A DNA stretch of 64,000 nucleotides from Planifilum fimeticola (GCF_003001905.1 NZ_PVNE01000006.1:17407-81406), one strand, 5' to 3'. Counted from the first letter of the stretch, positions 17,291 through 26,156 are shown. The notes: generated by a model from the letters alone, not told the origin. Numbers and translations are program-made.

Positions 17291-17977
17291 GTGATCGAAA
17301 TGCACGATGTCTGGAAGGTATATCCCAACGGCGTGGAGGCGCTCCGGGGCATCGATGTGCGGATCGACCAGGGGGAGTTCTGTTACGTGGTCGGTCCCAG
17401 CGGCGCCGGCAAGAGCACCTTCATCAAACTGATGTACCGCGAAGAAAAACCTTCCAGCGGCGTCATCCTGATCAACGGGGTGAACGTCAAACGGGTGCGG
17501 GATTGGAAGATCCCATACCTGCGCCGGAAGATCGGGGTGGTGTTCCAGGATTACAAACTGCTTCCCCACCTGACGGCCTACGAAAACGTCGCCTTTGCCA
17601 TGGAAGCCATTGAAGCGCCGCGTCGCAAGATCCGCAGCCGGGTTCAGGAGGTCCTGGAGCTGGTGGGATTGGGCGACCGGATGGACGCACTTCCCTCCCA
17701 GCTGTCGGGGGGAGAACAACAGCGGGTTTCCATCGCCAGGGCGATCGTAAACAACCCGGGCTTCCTGATCGCGGACGAGCCCACCGGCAACCTGGATCCG
17801 GAAAACTCCTGGGATATCATGTATCTGCTGGAGGAGATCAACGCCCGGGGAACCACCGTCGTGATGGCGACCCACAACAAGGAGATCGTCAACACGATCC
17901 GCAAGCGCGTCATCGCCATCGAAAACGGCGTGATCGTCCGTGACGAGGATCAGGGGGAATACGGTTATGAAGATTGA
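17291..17977 (+). CDS. ftsE: Cell division ATP-binding protein FtsE
   Basis: A 228-residue ABC ATPase that pairs with FtsX to convert ATP hydrolysis into activation of peptidoglycan hydrolases. Walker A is GPSGAGKST (about residues 36-44), the Q-loop is in [10 protein letters not shown], the signature is LSGGEQQR (about 139-146) and Walker B is [12 protein letters not shown]. All are intact. The start is GTG 17291 with GGAAGGTGA upstream. A TATAAT at 17129-17134 is the likely -10 of the operon, though the -35 is weak. The last 11 bases overlap ftsX. The neighbours downstream are three secreted M23 peptidases, the kind of effector FtsEX controls in Firmicutes. Confidence 0.96.
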   Translation: MIEMHDVWKVYPNGVEALRGIDVRIDQGEFCYVVGPSGAGKSTFIKLMYREEKPSSGVILINGVNVKRVRDWKIPYLRRKIGVVFQDYKLLPHLTAYENVAFAMEAIEAPRRKIRSRVQEVLELVGLGDRMDALPSQLSGGEQQRVSIARAIVNNPGFLIADEPTGNLDPENSWDIMYLLEEINARGTTVVMATHNKEIVNTIRKRVIAIENGVIVRDEDQGEYGYED

Positions 17978-18863
17978 CACGATGTTCCGACATGCGCGGG
18001 AGGCGTTCAAGAGCCTCAGGCGAAATACGTGGATGACCTTTGCGGCGGTCAGCGCCGTCGCCGTCACCCTGCTCATCTTCGGCTTGTTCCTCGTATTCGC
18101 CTTCAACATCAACTACCTCGCCAAAGAATTGGATCAGCAGGTGGCGATCCGGGCATCGATTTACCCGGGAACTTCCGCCGACGATATCGAGCAGCTGCAG
18201 AAGCAGATTGAACAGGATCCGCAGGTCAAATCGGTCACCTTCATCCCCAAACAACAGGGATTGCAGCAAATGAAGGCCCAGCTGGGCGAGGACAGCAAAA
18301 TCCTCGAGGGATTGGAAGGGGAGGAAAACCCCCTGCCGGACACCCTGGTGATCGTGCCGAATAATCCCCAGAGGATCGATGAGCTGGCCAAGAAGATCAA
18401 GGCCAACAACTTGATTGAACAGGAAGACCACGGCGACGGCGTGACGGACAAGTTGCTGGACTTCTCCAGTCTGGTCCGGAACGTGGTGTTGGTTTTCGGT
18501 CTGGGGCTGGCCGTGCTGGCGGCGTTCCTCATCTCCAACACGATTAAGCTGACCATCTTCGCCCGCCGCCGTGAGATCGAGATCATGCGCCTGGTCGGAG
18601 CGAGCAACTGGTTCATTCGCTGGCCCTTCTTCATCGAGGGGGCGTTCATCGGAATGCTGGGAGCCGTCTTTCCGGTGATCATCGTGCTCGCCTTCTACAA
18701 AGCCGCCTTAAACGTTTTGACGGACGGCAGCCAGTACAGCTTTATCAAGATGTTGCCCATGATGCCGCTTTCCCTGTACGTCGCGCTGTTGACCACCTTC
18801 CTCGGCGTGTTGATCGGGGTCTGGGGAAGTGTGATTTCGATCCGTCGCTTCCTGAAGGTTTGA
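17967..18863 (+). CDS. ftsX: Cell division ABC permease-like protein FtsX
   Basis: A 298-residue membrane protein with the FtsX layout: a cytoplasmic N-terminus (FRHAREAFKSLRRNTWMTFA), transmembrane helix 1 (about residues 24-46), a large extracellular loop (about 50-165) that in other species binds the hydrolase or its activator, then three helices between about 170 and 295. The cytosolic loop TIFARRREIEIMRLVGAS contacts FtsE in the family. ATG 17967 lies inside ftsE; AGGGGGAA provides the ribosome binding site. It presumably transmits FtsE conformational change to the coiled-coil peptidases encoded next. Confidence 0.95.
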   Translation: MKIDTMFRHAREAFKSLRRNTWMTFAAVSAVAVTLLIFGLFLVFAFNINYLAKELDQQVAIRASIYPGTSADDIEQLQKQIEQDPQVKSVTFIPKQQGLQQMKAQLGEDSKILEGLEGEENPLPDTLVIVPNNPQRIDELAKKIKANNLIEQEDHGDGVTDKLLDFSSLVRNVVLVFGLGLAVLAAFLISNTIKLTIFARRREIEIMRLVGASNWFIRWPFFIEGAFIGMLGAVFPVIIVLAFYKAALNVLTDGSQYSFIKMLPMMPLSLYVALLTTFLGVLIGVWGSVISIRRFLKV

Positions 18864-18966
18864 TCCACCTCCCTTCAAAGGATGGAAAATTCAGACAAGG
18901 AGAGGGGCGCCGGAGTTTCCGAATCCCGGGATTCCCGTCGCCGACAAGGATCAAGGAGGGGTTGAC

Positions 18967-20100
18967 GTGAGGCGGACTCTTCATGTTGCGCTAAGTTTCC
19001 TGCTCTTTCTCTTCGCGGTGCTGCCCGCGGCGTTCGCCGAGACGAAGGCGTCGGATATCGAGGAGAAAAAGAAAGAGATCAAGGAGCGGGACAAACAGAT
19101 CCTCCAAATTGAGAGGGAGAAAAAGCTGACCCTGGAAGAAAAGCGGGAATTGATGAAGCAGTTGAATGACATGAAGAGCCGTCTGGCGTCGTTGAATGAA
19201 CAGGTGTACCGCACCGAACAGAAGCTGAACAAGAGCGAGAGGCGACTGCAGGAGTTGGAGAAGCGGATTGCGGAACGGGAGGCCCTGTTGAAAAACCGCC
19301 TTCGCTTCCTGTATCAGCGGGGGGAGATGTACTATCTGGAAACCCTGCTGGATTCCGATTCCTTCGGGGATTTTTTGTCCCGGCTCGATCTGGTTCGGAA
19401 GCTGATCCGGGCGGACCGGAGGCTTCTGGATGCCCACAAGGAGGACCATAAGCAGGCGGAAGCGGAGAAGGCCTCGATCGAACGGGACCTGAAGGAGCGG
19501 AAACGGCTGGCGGCGGAGGCCGAGCGGCTACATAAGCGCTTGGTCAAAGAGTACAAGCAGTATGAGAAGCAACTTGCCGACCTGGAAAAGAAGCAGGAGC
19601 ACCTGGAGGAGATCAACGAGCGGGAGCGGAAGGAAGTCCGCCGGTTGATCGCGCAAAAAATGAAGGAAGCCGCCGAAAAGGACAAACAGCAGGCCGAGGC
19701 GAAGGATGGCAAATTTCTCTGGCCGGTGAAGGGGGGAATCATCACCTCCGAATACGGTTATCGGAGGAATCCCGTGACAGGCGCCTACAAGCTGCACGAG
19801 GGGATCGACATCGGCGCGCCGCTCGGAACGGCGATCCGAGCCGTGGCGGATGGGAAGGTGATTGAATCCCGTCCCGCCAGCGGTTACGGTTACATCGTGG
19901 TCGTCGACCACGGAGGCGGGGTGTCCACCCTTTACGCCCATGTTTATCCCCAGGACGTGACCGTGAGCATCGGCCAGTCCGTCAGCAGGGGACAGGTCAT
20001 CGCGGCGGTGGGAAACAACGGGCAGTCGACCGGTCCCCACCTTCACCTGGAGGTTATCAAGGATGGCCGTACCGTGGACCCGAAACCCTATTTCCGTTAA
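18967..20100 (+). CDS. Secreted coiled-coil M23 (LytM) peptidase, FtsEX-linked paralogue 1
   Basis: A 377-residue EnvC/PcsB-like murein hydrolase. A signal peptide (about residues 1-24, cleaved after AAFA) precedes a long coiled coil (about 30-240, rich in K, E, Q and L, with the conserved RLRFLYQRGEMYYLETLL-type helix) and a C-terminal M23 domain (about 255-375). The zinc and catalytic residues are present in KLHEGIDIG and GPHLHLEV, so unlike E. coli EnvC the LytM domain looks active. GTG 18967 follows AAGGAGGGG. It is 103 bases downstream of ftsX and the first of three similar genes, which argues for control by FtsEX. Confidence 0.9.
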   Translation: MRRTLHVALSFLLFLFAVLPAAFAETKASDIEEKKKEIKERDKQILQIEREKKLTLEEKRELMKQLNDMKSRLASLNEQVYRTEQKLNKSERRLQELEKRIAEREALLKNRLRFLYQRGEMYYLETLLDSDSFGDFLSRLDLVRKLIRADRRLLDAHKEDHKQAEAEKASIERDLKERKRLAAEAERLHKRLVKEYKQYEKQLADLEKKQEHLEEINERERKEVRRLIAQKMKEAAEKDKQQAEAKDGKFLWPVKGGIITSEYGYRRNPVTGAYKLHEGIDIGAPLGTAIRAVADGKVIESRPASGYGYIVVVDHGGGVSTLYAHVYPQDVTVSIGQSVSRGQVIAAVGNNGQSTGPHLHLEVIKDGRTVDPKPYFR

Positions 20101-20148
20101 GCAGATCATCGCCAGTCAACCAAAATGTGAAATCGGGGAGAGGATGGA

Positions 20149-21204
20149 ATGAAACGGACGTTGCTGACCATCCTGCTTGCTTTCAGTTTGGCGCTGACCA
20201 CCACCCCTTTGCCCGAAGGCTGGGTTTCGGCTGAGAGCAAGGTGGAAAAGGCGAAAAAAGAATTGAAGGAGATTCGCGAGAAGAAAAAGGACGTCCAAGA
20301 GGAACTTAAGGATGTGAAAAAGGACGTCGATGAGCAAAAAAAGAAATTGAACAAGCTGGAAAAGGATCTGCACGGCATTGAGAAGGATATCAACAAGATC
20401 GAAAAAAATATGAAGACATTGGAGGCGCAGCTCGGCAAGCGGGAGGAGCTCTTTAAAAACCGGATTCGCCGGATGTACCAGCGGGGGGAAATGGGGTACA
20501 TGACGGCGCTTCTCGAGGCCGATTCCTTCCGGGAGTTCCTCGACAAGTTCGAGGCCCTGCGCCTCCTGGTGAAACAGGATCACACGGTGCTGGAGGGCTA
20601 TTTCAGAACCAAGAGAAAATACGAGAACGAGAAGCGGGAACTGACGGAGAAGCAGGCGGAACAGAAAGAGAAGCGCGACGATATGAAAAAAGAATACGAC
20701 AAGCTGGTCAAGACGATGAAGAAGCATCAAAAGGAACTGGCCAAGCTGGAGCACGATGAGGAGCTGAAGGAAGCGGAGATCCAACGCATCACGTACCTCA
20801 CCTCCAATACGGGCAACTTCGCCTACGGCGGGGGTCCCTTCGTATGGCCCGCCAACAGCCGGAGGATCAACTCCCCCTACGGGCCTCGCGGCGGCAGAAA
20901 TCACTACGGGATTGACATCGATGGAAACCTGGGCGATCCGATCTACGCCGCTGCTTCCGGAGTCGTCAAGGAAAACGGCCCCGCCAGCGGCTACGGCTGG
21001 GTTATTGTCATCGATCACGGCAGCGGCCTGACCACCGTTTACGGCCACATGTACAGCAACACCGTCCTGGTGTCGACCGGCCAGCGCGTCAGCAAGGGAC
21101 AACGCATCGCCTCCATCGGAAACAACGGACGATCCACCGGTCCCCATCTGCATTTCGAAGTGCGAAAAAACGGCAGCCCGCAAAATCCGATGAACTATTA
21201 CTGA
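20149..21204 (+). CDS. Secreted coiled-coil M23 (LytM) peptidase, paralogue 2
   Basis: A 351-residue protein organised like its neighbour: signal peptide (about 1-28, ending in WVSA), a lysine/glutamate-rich coiled coil (about 30-225), and an M23 domain (about 240-350). Metal and catalytic residues occur in HYGIDIDGN and GPHLHFEV. The hinge motif IRRMYQRGEMGYMTALLEAD corresponds to the same position in all three paralogues. ATG 20149 follows GGGGAGAGG. The domain is a shorter M23 without the NPVTGAY loop seen in paralogue 1. It probably cleaves peptide cross-links in the wall. Tandem duplication with later divergence is the simplest origin. Confidence 0.9.
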   Translation: MKRTLLTILLAFSLALTTTPLPEGWVSAESKVEKAKKELKEIREKKKDVQEELKDVKKDVDEQKKKLNKLEKDLHGIEKDINKIEKNMKTLEAQLGKREELFKNRIRRMYQRGEMGYMTALLEADSFREFLDKFEALRLLVKQDHTVLEGYFRTKRKYENEKRELTEKQAEQKEKRDDMKKEYDKLVKTMKKHQKELAKLEHDEELKEAEIQRITYLTSNTGNFAYGGGPFVWPANSRRINSPYGPRGGRNHYGIDIDGNLGDPIYAAASGVVKENGPASGYGWVIVIDHGSGLTTVYGHMYSNTVLVSTGQRVSKGQRIASIGNNGRSTGPHLHFEVRKNGSPQNPMNYY

Positions 21205-21286
21205 TGCCGATTGTACGGGGATACCCGGTGCTTTGTGCAGGGGTGAAGGCATGATGAAACCGCAAACCGACTTTGGGGAGAGAAGC

Positions 21287-22369
21287 ATGAAGCAGGTTTT
21301 CACGCTGTTCCTTGTCCTTTGTCTCACGCTTTCGACGGTGGGCCTGGCGCACGCCAACGAAAAGGACAAAGTGAAACAAGAACTGGAAAAAATTCAGGAC
21401 GATAAAAGCGCCATCAAGAAGGATCTGGATCAGCTGGACGAGGAGATGAAGAAAAATCGGGACACGATCCGAGCCGCGGAAAAGGAAATGATCAAGATCG
21501 ACAAAGAAGTGGCCGAGATCGAAAAGAAAATGGAAGGAATAAAGAAGGAGGAGGAACATTACAAGAAGCTCTTCAAAACGCGGATTCGCAAGCTGTACCA
21601 GCAGGGCGAAGTCGGTTACATGGTCTCCCTGCTGGAATCCGAATCCTTCGGGCAATTTCTCGCCCGCTTCGAATCGATCCGGCTGATCGCCAAACGGGAC
21701 CACAGCCTGTTCTACAACTATGTGCGCCTGCGCGAGGAAAAGGAAAAGCAGAAGAAGGAACTGCTGAAACTCCGCAAGGAACAGGAAAAAATTACGGCCA
21801 AGGCGGAAAAGGCCTATAAGGAAATGCTCGAAGACGCAAAGAAGAAGAAAGGGAAGCTCTCCGAGCTGGAAAACCTGGAGATGATCAAAGAGGCGGAGAT
21901 TCGGCGCATCAACTTGAAGCTGATCCAAAGCAACCAGTTGTCTTTCCCCTATGAGGGCGGACCCATGTCATGGCCGTCGGCCAGCAAACGGGTGACTTCC
22001 ACTTTCGGGATGAGGTCCCATCCGGTGAGCGGAGGATACCGGATGCACTCCGGCATCGACATCGGCGGAAGCTACAACACCCCCATCTACGCCGCCGCCT
22101 CCGGCGTAGTGGTGGAAAGCCGTACGAGCGTGGGTTACGGTTGGCTCATCGTTATCTATCACGGAAACAAGGACGGTACTCCCCTGTACACCTGGTATGC
22201 CCACAGCTATCCGAATCAGGTGCGCGTCCGGCCGGGGGACGAGGTGAAGCGCGGACAACATATCTCCGGGATCGGGAGCAACGGCATGTCCACGGGAAAT
22301 CACCTGCATTTCGAAGTGCGGATCGGCAGGAATGGACAAGCGGTCAACCCGATGTCGTATCTCAAATAA
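21287..22369 (+). CDS. Secreted coiled-coil M23 (LytM) peptidase, paralogue 3
   Basis: A 360-residue protein with a signal peptide (about 1-22, ending in GLAHA), a coiled coil (about 25-215) and an M23 domain (about 228-358). Catalytic residues are in RMHSGIDIGG and GNHLHFEV. An insertion in the peptidase (YHGNKDGTPLYTWYAHSY) distinguishes it from the other two. ATG 21287 has GGGGAGAG upstream; an in-frame leader back to 21233 is less likely because the signal peptide begins at 21287. A terminator follows at 22396, so the ftsEX-M23 group may be one transcript ending here, with ctpB starting separately. Confidence 0.9.
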   Translation: MKQVFTLFLVLCLTLSTVGLAHANEKDKVKQELEKIQDDKSAIKKDLDQLDEEMKKNRDTIRAAEKEMIKIDKEVAEIEKKMEGIKKEEEHYKKLFKTRIRKLYQQGEVGYMVSLLESESFGQFLARFESIRLIAKRDHSLFYNYVRLREEKEKQKKELLKLRKEQEKITAKAEKAYKEMLEDAKKKKGKLSELENLEMIKEAEIRRINLKLIQSNQLSFPYEGGPMSWPSASKRVTSTFGMRSHPVSGGYRMHSGIDIGGSYNTPIYAAASGVVVESRTSVGYGWLIVIYHGNKDGTPLYTWYAHSYPNQVRVRPGDEVKRGQHISGIGSNGMSTGNHLHFEVRIGRNGQAVNPMSYLK

Positions 22370-22395
22370 AAATGTTTTGCGGGGATTGTTTACGG

Positions 22396-22420
22396 GGCCG
22401 ATTCCGGCCTTTTCCTTTTT
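22396..22420 (+). terminator. Terminator after the third M23 gene
   Basis: A five-base-pair GC stem (GGCCG with CGGCC, loop ATTC) is followed by TTTTCCTTTTTT. Confidence 0.65.
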
Positions 22421-22439
22421 TGGTTCCCTTGTGTTCGAA

Positions 22440-22468
22440 TTGCCGTTTTGCTAGAGTGTTTCTATAAG
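22440..22468 (+). promoter_or_regulatory. Candidate promoter for ctpB
   Basis: TTGCCG (22440-22445) and TATAAG (22463-22468) are 17 bases apart, 283 bases before the ctpB start. The rest of the 380-base gap holds no gene that I can support. A second possible -10, TATACT near 22557, lacks a partner. Confidence 0.4.
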
Positions 22469-22750
22469 GATGGCGCCCCTGGCTTCACGTTGCCAAGAGG
22501 ACGGAACGCAACGGGCATTCCTTTCACCTTTCCGGTTCTTGTCTGATGGAATCAATAGTATACTGGAATTACAAGGGGATTGACGGCGTTTTAGGATGTT
22601 TCGGGGAATTTGAGGGCGTTTCGTACCGAGGAATCCGGAAATCCAGCCGGGCGATGCTTCCGTGCACCCCATTCCGACGAAACAAGCGATCCGTTATGGG
22701 ATGTTCCCCTATCTCCAACCGTAACAGGCGGTTTAAAGGGTGGTGTTTTC

Positions 22751-24208
22751 ATGTATATCCGCGGTCGCACAGCGGCGATATTGATCGTCTTTTCCGTGCT
22801 GTGCAGCAGCTTGCTCACGGCTGCGGCGTTCGGTGCAAGTGAGTCGATCGCATCGATCCTTCCCGGAAGCGTTCCGGCCTCAAATAGTGGGGACGGTCTG
22901 GAGGACGGCCTGCAGAAGCTGCAACGGGCTTACAGGATGATCAAGCAGGAATACATCCGGGATGTGAATGACCAGAAATTGATCGACGGGGCGATCAGCG
23001 GGATGGTGGAGGCCCTGGACGATCCCTATTCCGTCTACATGGATCAGGAGACGGCAAAACAGTTTCACTCCACCCTCGAGTCTTCCTTTGAAGGGATCGG
23101 GGCGGAGGTGACGATGAAAAACGGACGAGTCACCATCGTGTCCCCCTTCAAAGGATCTCCGGCCGAAAAGGCGGGCCTCCGTCCGGAGGACCAGGTGATC
23201 AAAGTGAACGGCGTCAGCCTGGAGGGGATGACCCTCAATGAAGCGGTGATGAAGATCCGCGGTCCCAAGGGAACGAAGGCGAAGCTGGAAGTGGTCCGGC
23301 CGGGCCATTCGGAAATTCTGCACATCACGGTGACCAGGGATGAGATTCCGATTGAGACCGTCGATGCGCAGATGCTGAAGGGCGGCATCGGAAAAATAGA
23401 GATCAGCCAGTTTGCGGAGGATACGGCCAAGGACTTTGCCGATGCCCTGGAGAAGTTGGAAGGGCAGGGGATGAAAGGGCTGGTCATCGACCTGCGGGGC
23501 AATCCCGGCGGCTTGTTGCCGGCGGTGTTGGAAATCGCCGAAGATCTGGTCCCCGGCGAGAAACCCATCATGTTCACCGAGGACAAACGGGGACAGCGGG
23601 TGGAGTACAAGTCGAAGCTCAAGGAGCCGAAGCCCTATCCCATCGTCGTGTTGATCGACAAGGGAAGCGCCAGCGCTTCGGAGATTCTGGCCGCTGCCCT
23701 GAAGGAGTCGGGGGGATACACCCTCGTCGGCCAGACCACCTTCGGGAAAGGAACGGTGCAGACCGCCAAGGACTTCGACGACGGCAGCAATCTGAAGCTG
23801 ACGATGGCGAAATGGCTCACGCCGAAGGGCATCTGGATCGACCAAAAAGGGGGAACGAAGGGGATCAAACCCGATGTGACCGCCAAACCCCCGGCCTACG
23901 CCCGAGCCACTCCGCCGATGCCGGATAAGCCCCTGAAGCGGGACATGGCATCGACCGAAGTGCGGAATCTGCAGCTGATACTGGACGGCATGGGCTATCC
24001 TCCGGGCCGAACCGACGGTTATTTCAGCGAACAGACGGAACTGGCCGTCAAGGCGTTCCAGAAAACCCGCAAACTCCCGGTGTCTGGGCAAGTGGATCAA
24101 AAAACCGCGCTGAAGCTGCAGGAAGAGTTTCTGAAACTGTTGCGCGACCCCGAGAGCGACATTCAGCTCCAGGTGGCCATCGATGTGCTGAAGAAACAAA
24201 TGAAGTGA
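22751..24208 (+). CDS. ctpB: S41 family carboxy-terminal processing protease (CtpB type)
   Basis: A 485-residue exported serine protease. Domains in order: signal/anchor (about 1-27), N-terminal helical region with the conserved DDPYSVYMD, PDZ domain (about 110-185), S41 catalytic core with the serine in DKGSASASEILAAAL (about 310-325) and the lysine in TFGKGTVQ (about 340-347), and a C-terminal peptidoglycan-binding domain (about 405-465, LDGMGYPPGRTDGYFS). In B. subtilis the gene next to ftsX encodes CtpB, which cleaves SpoIVFA in the sigma-K checkpoint of sporulation. Position and architecture match, although CtpA-like wall-linked roles are possible. ATG 22751 follows AAAGGGTGGTG. Confidence 0.9.
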   Translation: MYIRGRTAAILIVFSVLCSSLLTAAAFGASESIASILPGSVPASNSGDGLEDGLQKLQRAYRMIKQEYIRDVNDQKLIDGAISGMVEALDDPYSVYMDQETAKQFHSTLESSFEGIGAEVTMKNGRVTIVSPFKGSPAEKAGLRPEDQVIKVNGVSLEGMTLNEAVMKIRGPKGTKAKLEVVRPGHSEILHITVTRDEIPIETVDAQMLKGGIGKIEISQFAEDTAKDFADALEKLEGQGMKGLVIDLRGNPGGLLPAVLEIAEDLVPGEKPIMFTEDKRGQRVEYKSKLKEPKPYPIVVLIDKGSASASEILAAALKESGGYTLVGQTTFGKGTVQTAKDFDDGSNLKLTMAKWLTPKGIWIDQKGGTKGIKPDVTAKPPAYARATPPMPDKPLKRDMASTEVRNLQLILDGMGYPPGRTDGYFSEQTELAVKAFQKTRKLPVSGQVDQKTALKLQEEFLKLLRDPESDIQLQVAIDVLKKQMK

Positions 24209-24224
24209 TTTTGCGAACCGGAAA

Positions 24225-24258
24225 AAACCCCCCACACCCTGATGGGTGCGGGGGGTTT
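24225..24258. terminator. Bidirectional terminator between ctpB and the CPCC gene
   Basis: A 15-base arm at 24225-24239 pairs with 24244-24258 with one mismatch and a four-base loop. A-runs on the left and TTTAT on the right allow termination in both directions for these convergent genes. Confidence 0.85.
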
Positions 24259-24276
24259 ATCCATGTGCGGATCCGT

Positions 24277-24531
24277 TCACCGCTGTATTCCGATTCGCTT
24301 CAATTGCTCCTTCAGGGACCAGTTTTCGGGCTTGCACGCCGGATCGAACCACTTCGCTCCTTCCGCCAGCCATTTTTTTCGGTAGTCCGAAAAGCTGTCC
24401 CCCTGGCTTTGGTCGTCATACCCGAATTCAAAGCCGCAACAGCTGCAGATCTCATGGGAGGGATTTCCCTTTGCGTCGTAGGGGGGGGCCTCCAACCCGT
24501 CATAACCGCATACGGGACAGAGGTGAGACAT
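24277..24531 (-). CDS. CPCC-type cysteine-rich protein
   Basis: An 84-residue protein with two paired cysteine motifs, LCPVCGYDGLEAPPYD and HEICSCCGFEFGYDD, forming a probable zinc ribbon of the Cys-rich CPCC family (PF14206). The rest contains the family pattern YRKKWLAEGAKWFDP near residues 50-65. The function of the family is unknown. It lies 12 bases downstream of a lipoprotein gene on the same strand, so the two are likely co-expressed. One hypothesis is that the pair is functional, with this small cytoplasmic protein as antagonist or partner. No direct evidence for that exists in the sequence. Confidence 0.8.
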   Translation of the reverse strand: MSHLCPVCGYDGLEAPPYDAKGNPSHEICSCCGFEFGYDDQSQGDSFSDYRKKWLAEGAKWFDPACKPENWSLKEQLKRIGIQR

Positions 24532-24543
24532 GATGTCGCCTCC

Positions 24544-24912
24544 TTACTGCCTGCGGAAATAATCGATGCCGTCCTTCGGCTTGAAAAAGGTGCGAATGAT
24601 GCCGTCCTCGCTCAACACCGCAAATTCGTTGGTTTTCTGATTGTAGAACAGCCGGTCGCCGTTGGAGCGCCGCTTCACCAGGATGTCGCCTCCCGGTTCG
24701 GAGGTGACCAGTTCCTGGGCCCGGCGCAGGTATTTCTTCTTGGATATTTTTCCAAATTCTTTCTGCCGGATTACGTGCTTGACGTAATGATCGTCCAGAT
24801 GCTTTTTGCTGGCGAATTGGGGTTTTTCGTCGACGGCCGGGACGGAACAGGCCGCAAGCAGCAATATCAGAGCGAGAAAGGATGCAAACCACCGAAGGTG
24901 CCGGATGTTCAT
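24544..24912 (-). CDS. Lipoprotein with a domain resembling phage/polymorphic BECR-type RNase toxins
   Basis: A 122-residue protein. Residues 1-22 form a lipoprotein signal with the lipobox LLAAC. The remaining 100 residues read HLDDHYVKH, EFGKISKKKYLRRAQEL, SNGDRLFYNQKTNEFAVL and DGIIRTFFKP, a pattern I associate with small nuclease domains of the Barnase-EndoU-ColicinE5/D-RelE (BECR) group found at the ends of phage head and polymorphic toxin proteins. That link is from memory and needs a profile search. If correct, a wall-facing anchored RNase-like domain without its usual carrier would be unusual. Directly followed by the CPCC gene. Confidence 0.7.
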   Translation of the reverse strand: MNIRHLRWFASFLALILLLAACSVPAVDEKPQFASKKHLDDHYVKHVIRQKEFGKISKKKYLRRAQELVTSEPGGDILVKRRSNGDRLFYNQKTNEFAVLSEDGIIRTFFKPKDGIDYFRRQ

Positions 24913-24989
24913 AACCGATCCTCTCCTGTGCTTGCTATGATCGTATCAGACGGGAATTGCCGCCGGGCGATCCGGGGTTCGTCCCGCGT

Positions 24990-25811
24990 TCAGCCGAAGA
25001 GAACGACGAGGAAACCCACGATGAAGCAGTAGATGTAAAACACCTTGAGATTGCCGTGCCTCATCACGTTCATGAACCATTTCAGGGCAAAATAGCTGGC
25101 GACAAAGGTGGCGATGAAGGCGATGGTGTAGAGCAGGAGCGTATTCGCATCCGTGACCGCATGAAGAATGTCATCCCCCTCCAGCACGATGCCTCCCAGA
25201 CTGACGGGGATGTACAGCATGAAGGAATAGCGGAGGGCCGTTTCCTGGTTCATCCCCCGCAGCATGCCGGCCACGATCGTGGCTCCGGAACGGCTGATGC
25301 CCGGGATCAGAGCGAGGGCCTGCGCGAAGCCGACGATGAGGGCGTCGCCCAACCGCAGATCTCCGTCCATTTTCCGACCCTTCAGGTTGCGGATCACCCA
25401 CAGAGCGAATCCCGTGATGATCAGGGTGATCCCGACGACGGTCACACCGGTCAGCCAGGATTCGATCAGATCGTTGAACAGTAGGCCGAGCACCGCCGCG
25501 GGGATCGTACCCAGCACGATGTACAGGACGAACCGGGCTTCCCCTTCATCGGCGGGGTCCCTCTCTTTGAGATAGCGGAGGGTTCGGGTGGCGAGACGGT
25601 GCAAATCCTGCCGGTAGATCACCAGAACGGCCAACAGGGAAGCGAAATTGACCAGAACGGCGAAAGCCAATTGTTTGTGCCCCTCGACGGCGACGCCCAG
25701 GAAGTGCTGGGCGAGTATCAGGTGTCCGCTCGAAGAGACGGGGATGGGTTCGGTGAAACCTTGCAACAATCCGAGATACAAAAACTTGAGGATTTCCATC
25801 CAAAACTCCAC
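24990..25811 (-). CDS. uppP: Undecaprenyl-diphosphatase UppP/BacA
   Basis: A 273-residue polytopic membrane enzyme that converts undecaprenyl diphosphate to the monophosphate for reuse in cell wall synthesis and confers bacitracin resistance. The two conserved pieces are present: QGFTEPIPVSSSGHLILAQH at about residues 18-37 and LIPGISRSGATIVAGMLRGM at about 166-185. The first reads EPIPVSSSGHL where many homologues have EFLPISSTGHL. GTG 25811 follows GGAGGGG by six bases. It is a single minus-strand gene. The DedA protein at 11116 may be functionally related through carrier-lipid recycling. Confidence 0.93.
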   Translation of the reverse strand: MEFWMEILKFLYLGLLQGFTEPIPVSSSGHLILAQHFLGVAVEGHKQLAFAVLVNFASLLAVLVIYRQDLHRLATRTLRYLKERDPADEGEARFVLYIVLGTIPAAVLGLLFNDLIESWLTGVTVVGITLIITGFALWVIRNLKGRKMDGDLRLGDALIVGFAQALALIPGISRSGATIVAGMLRGMNQETALRYSFMLYIPVSLGGIVLEGDDILHAVTDANTLLLYTIAFIATFVASYFALKWFMNVMRHGNLKVFYIYCFIVGFLVVLFG

Positions 25812-26076
25812 GGTATCCCCTCCAACGTTTCATGGGTTTGCATGCTGTGTCCGGTGCGGTTTGCATACCGGGTTTGCCAGGGCACATCCGGGAAAAACCT
25901 TTTCCGCATCAATCCTGAACGACACCGATGCCGCCGTCGGACCCCGCCTCTTTGAGATAACGGAAGTCGGGGGCGGCGGGATTCAGCGCATGTTGAAGCG
26001 TTTTTTCGAGGGCGGGAGGGGGAGCGCGGCGCGAAATCCGCGCGACTGCATGTCCCTCACCGGCCTGATCTGGATG
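25812..26076. other. Intergenic region with no recognised gene
   Basis: This is the divergent gap between uppP and the ArsR gene. It includes a short GC-rich inverted repeat near 26024-26043. No coding signal with a ribosome binding site is visible; the uppP promoter must lie here but is not evident. Confidence 0.35.
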
Positions 26077-26136
26077 TTACAAGAATAACACCGATGTGAT
26101 AGAATGTTAATAACATATATGCACATATGTTCATAT
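26077..26136 (+). promoter_or_regulatory. Promoter and CzrA/SmtB-type operator for the metal-efflux pair
   Basis: TTACAA (26077-26082) and TAGAAT (26100-26105) are 17 bases apart. Just downstream, 26117-26136 is a 20-base imperfect palindrome, ATATGCACATATGTTCATAT, the form of ArsR/SmtB family operators. Binding there would block transcription until zinc releases the repressor. Confidence 0.7.
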
Positions 26137-26156
26137 ATAAAAGGAGGAGCGAGCAA

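Noticed and set aside
22546..22842. A 98-codon frame overlapping the ctpB start
   Set aside because: It overlaps the ctpB signal peptide in another frame and lacks a ribosome binding site.
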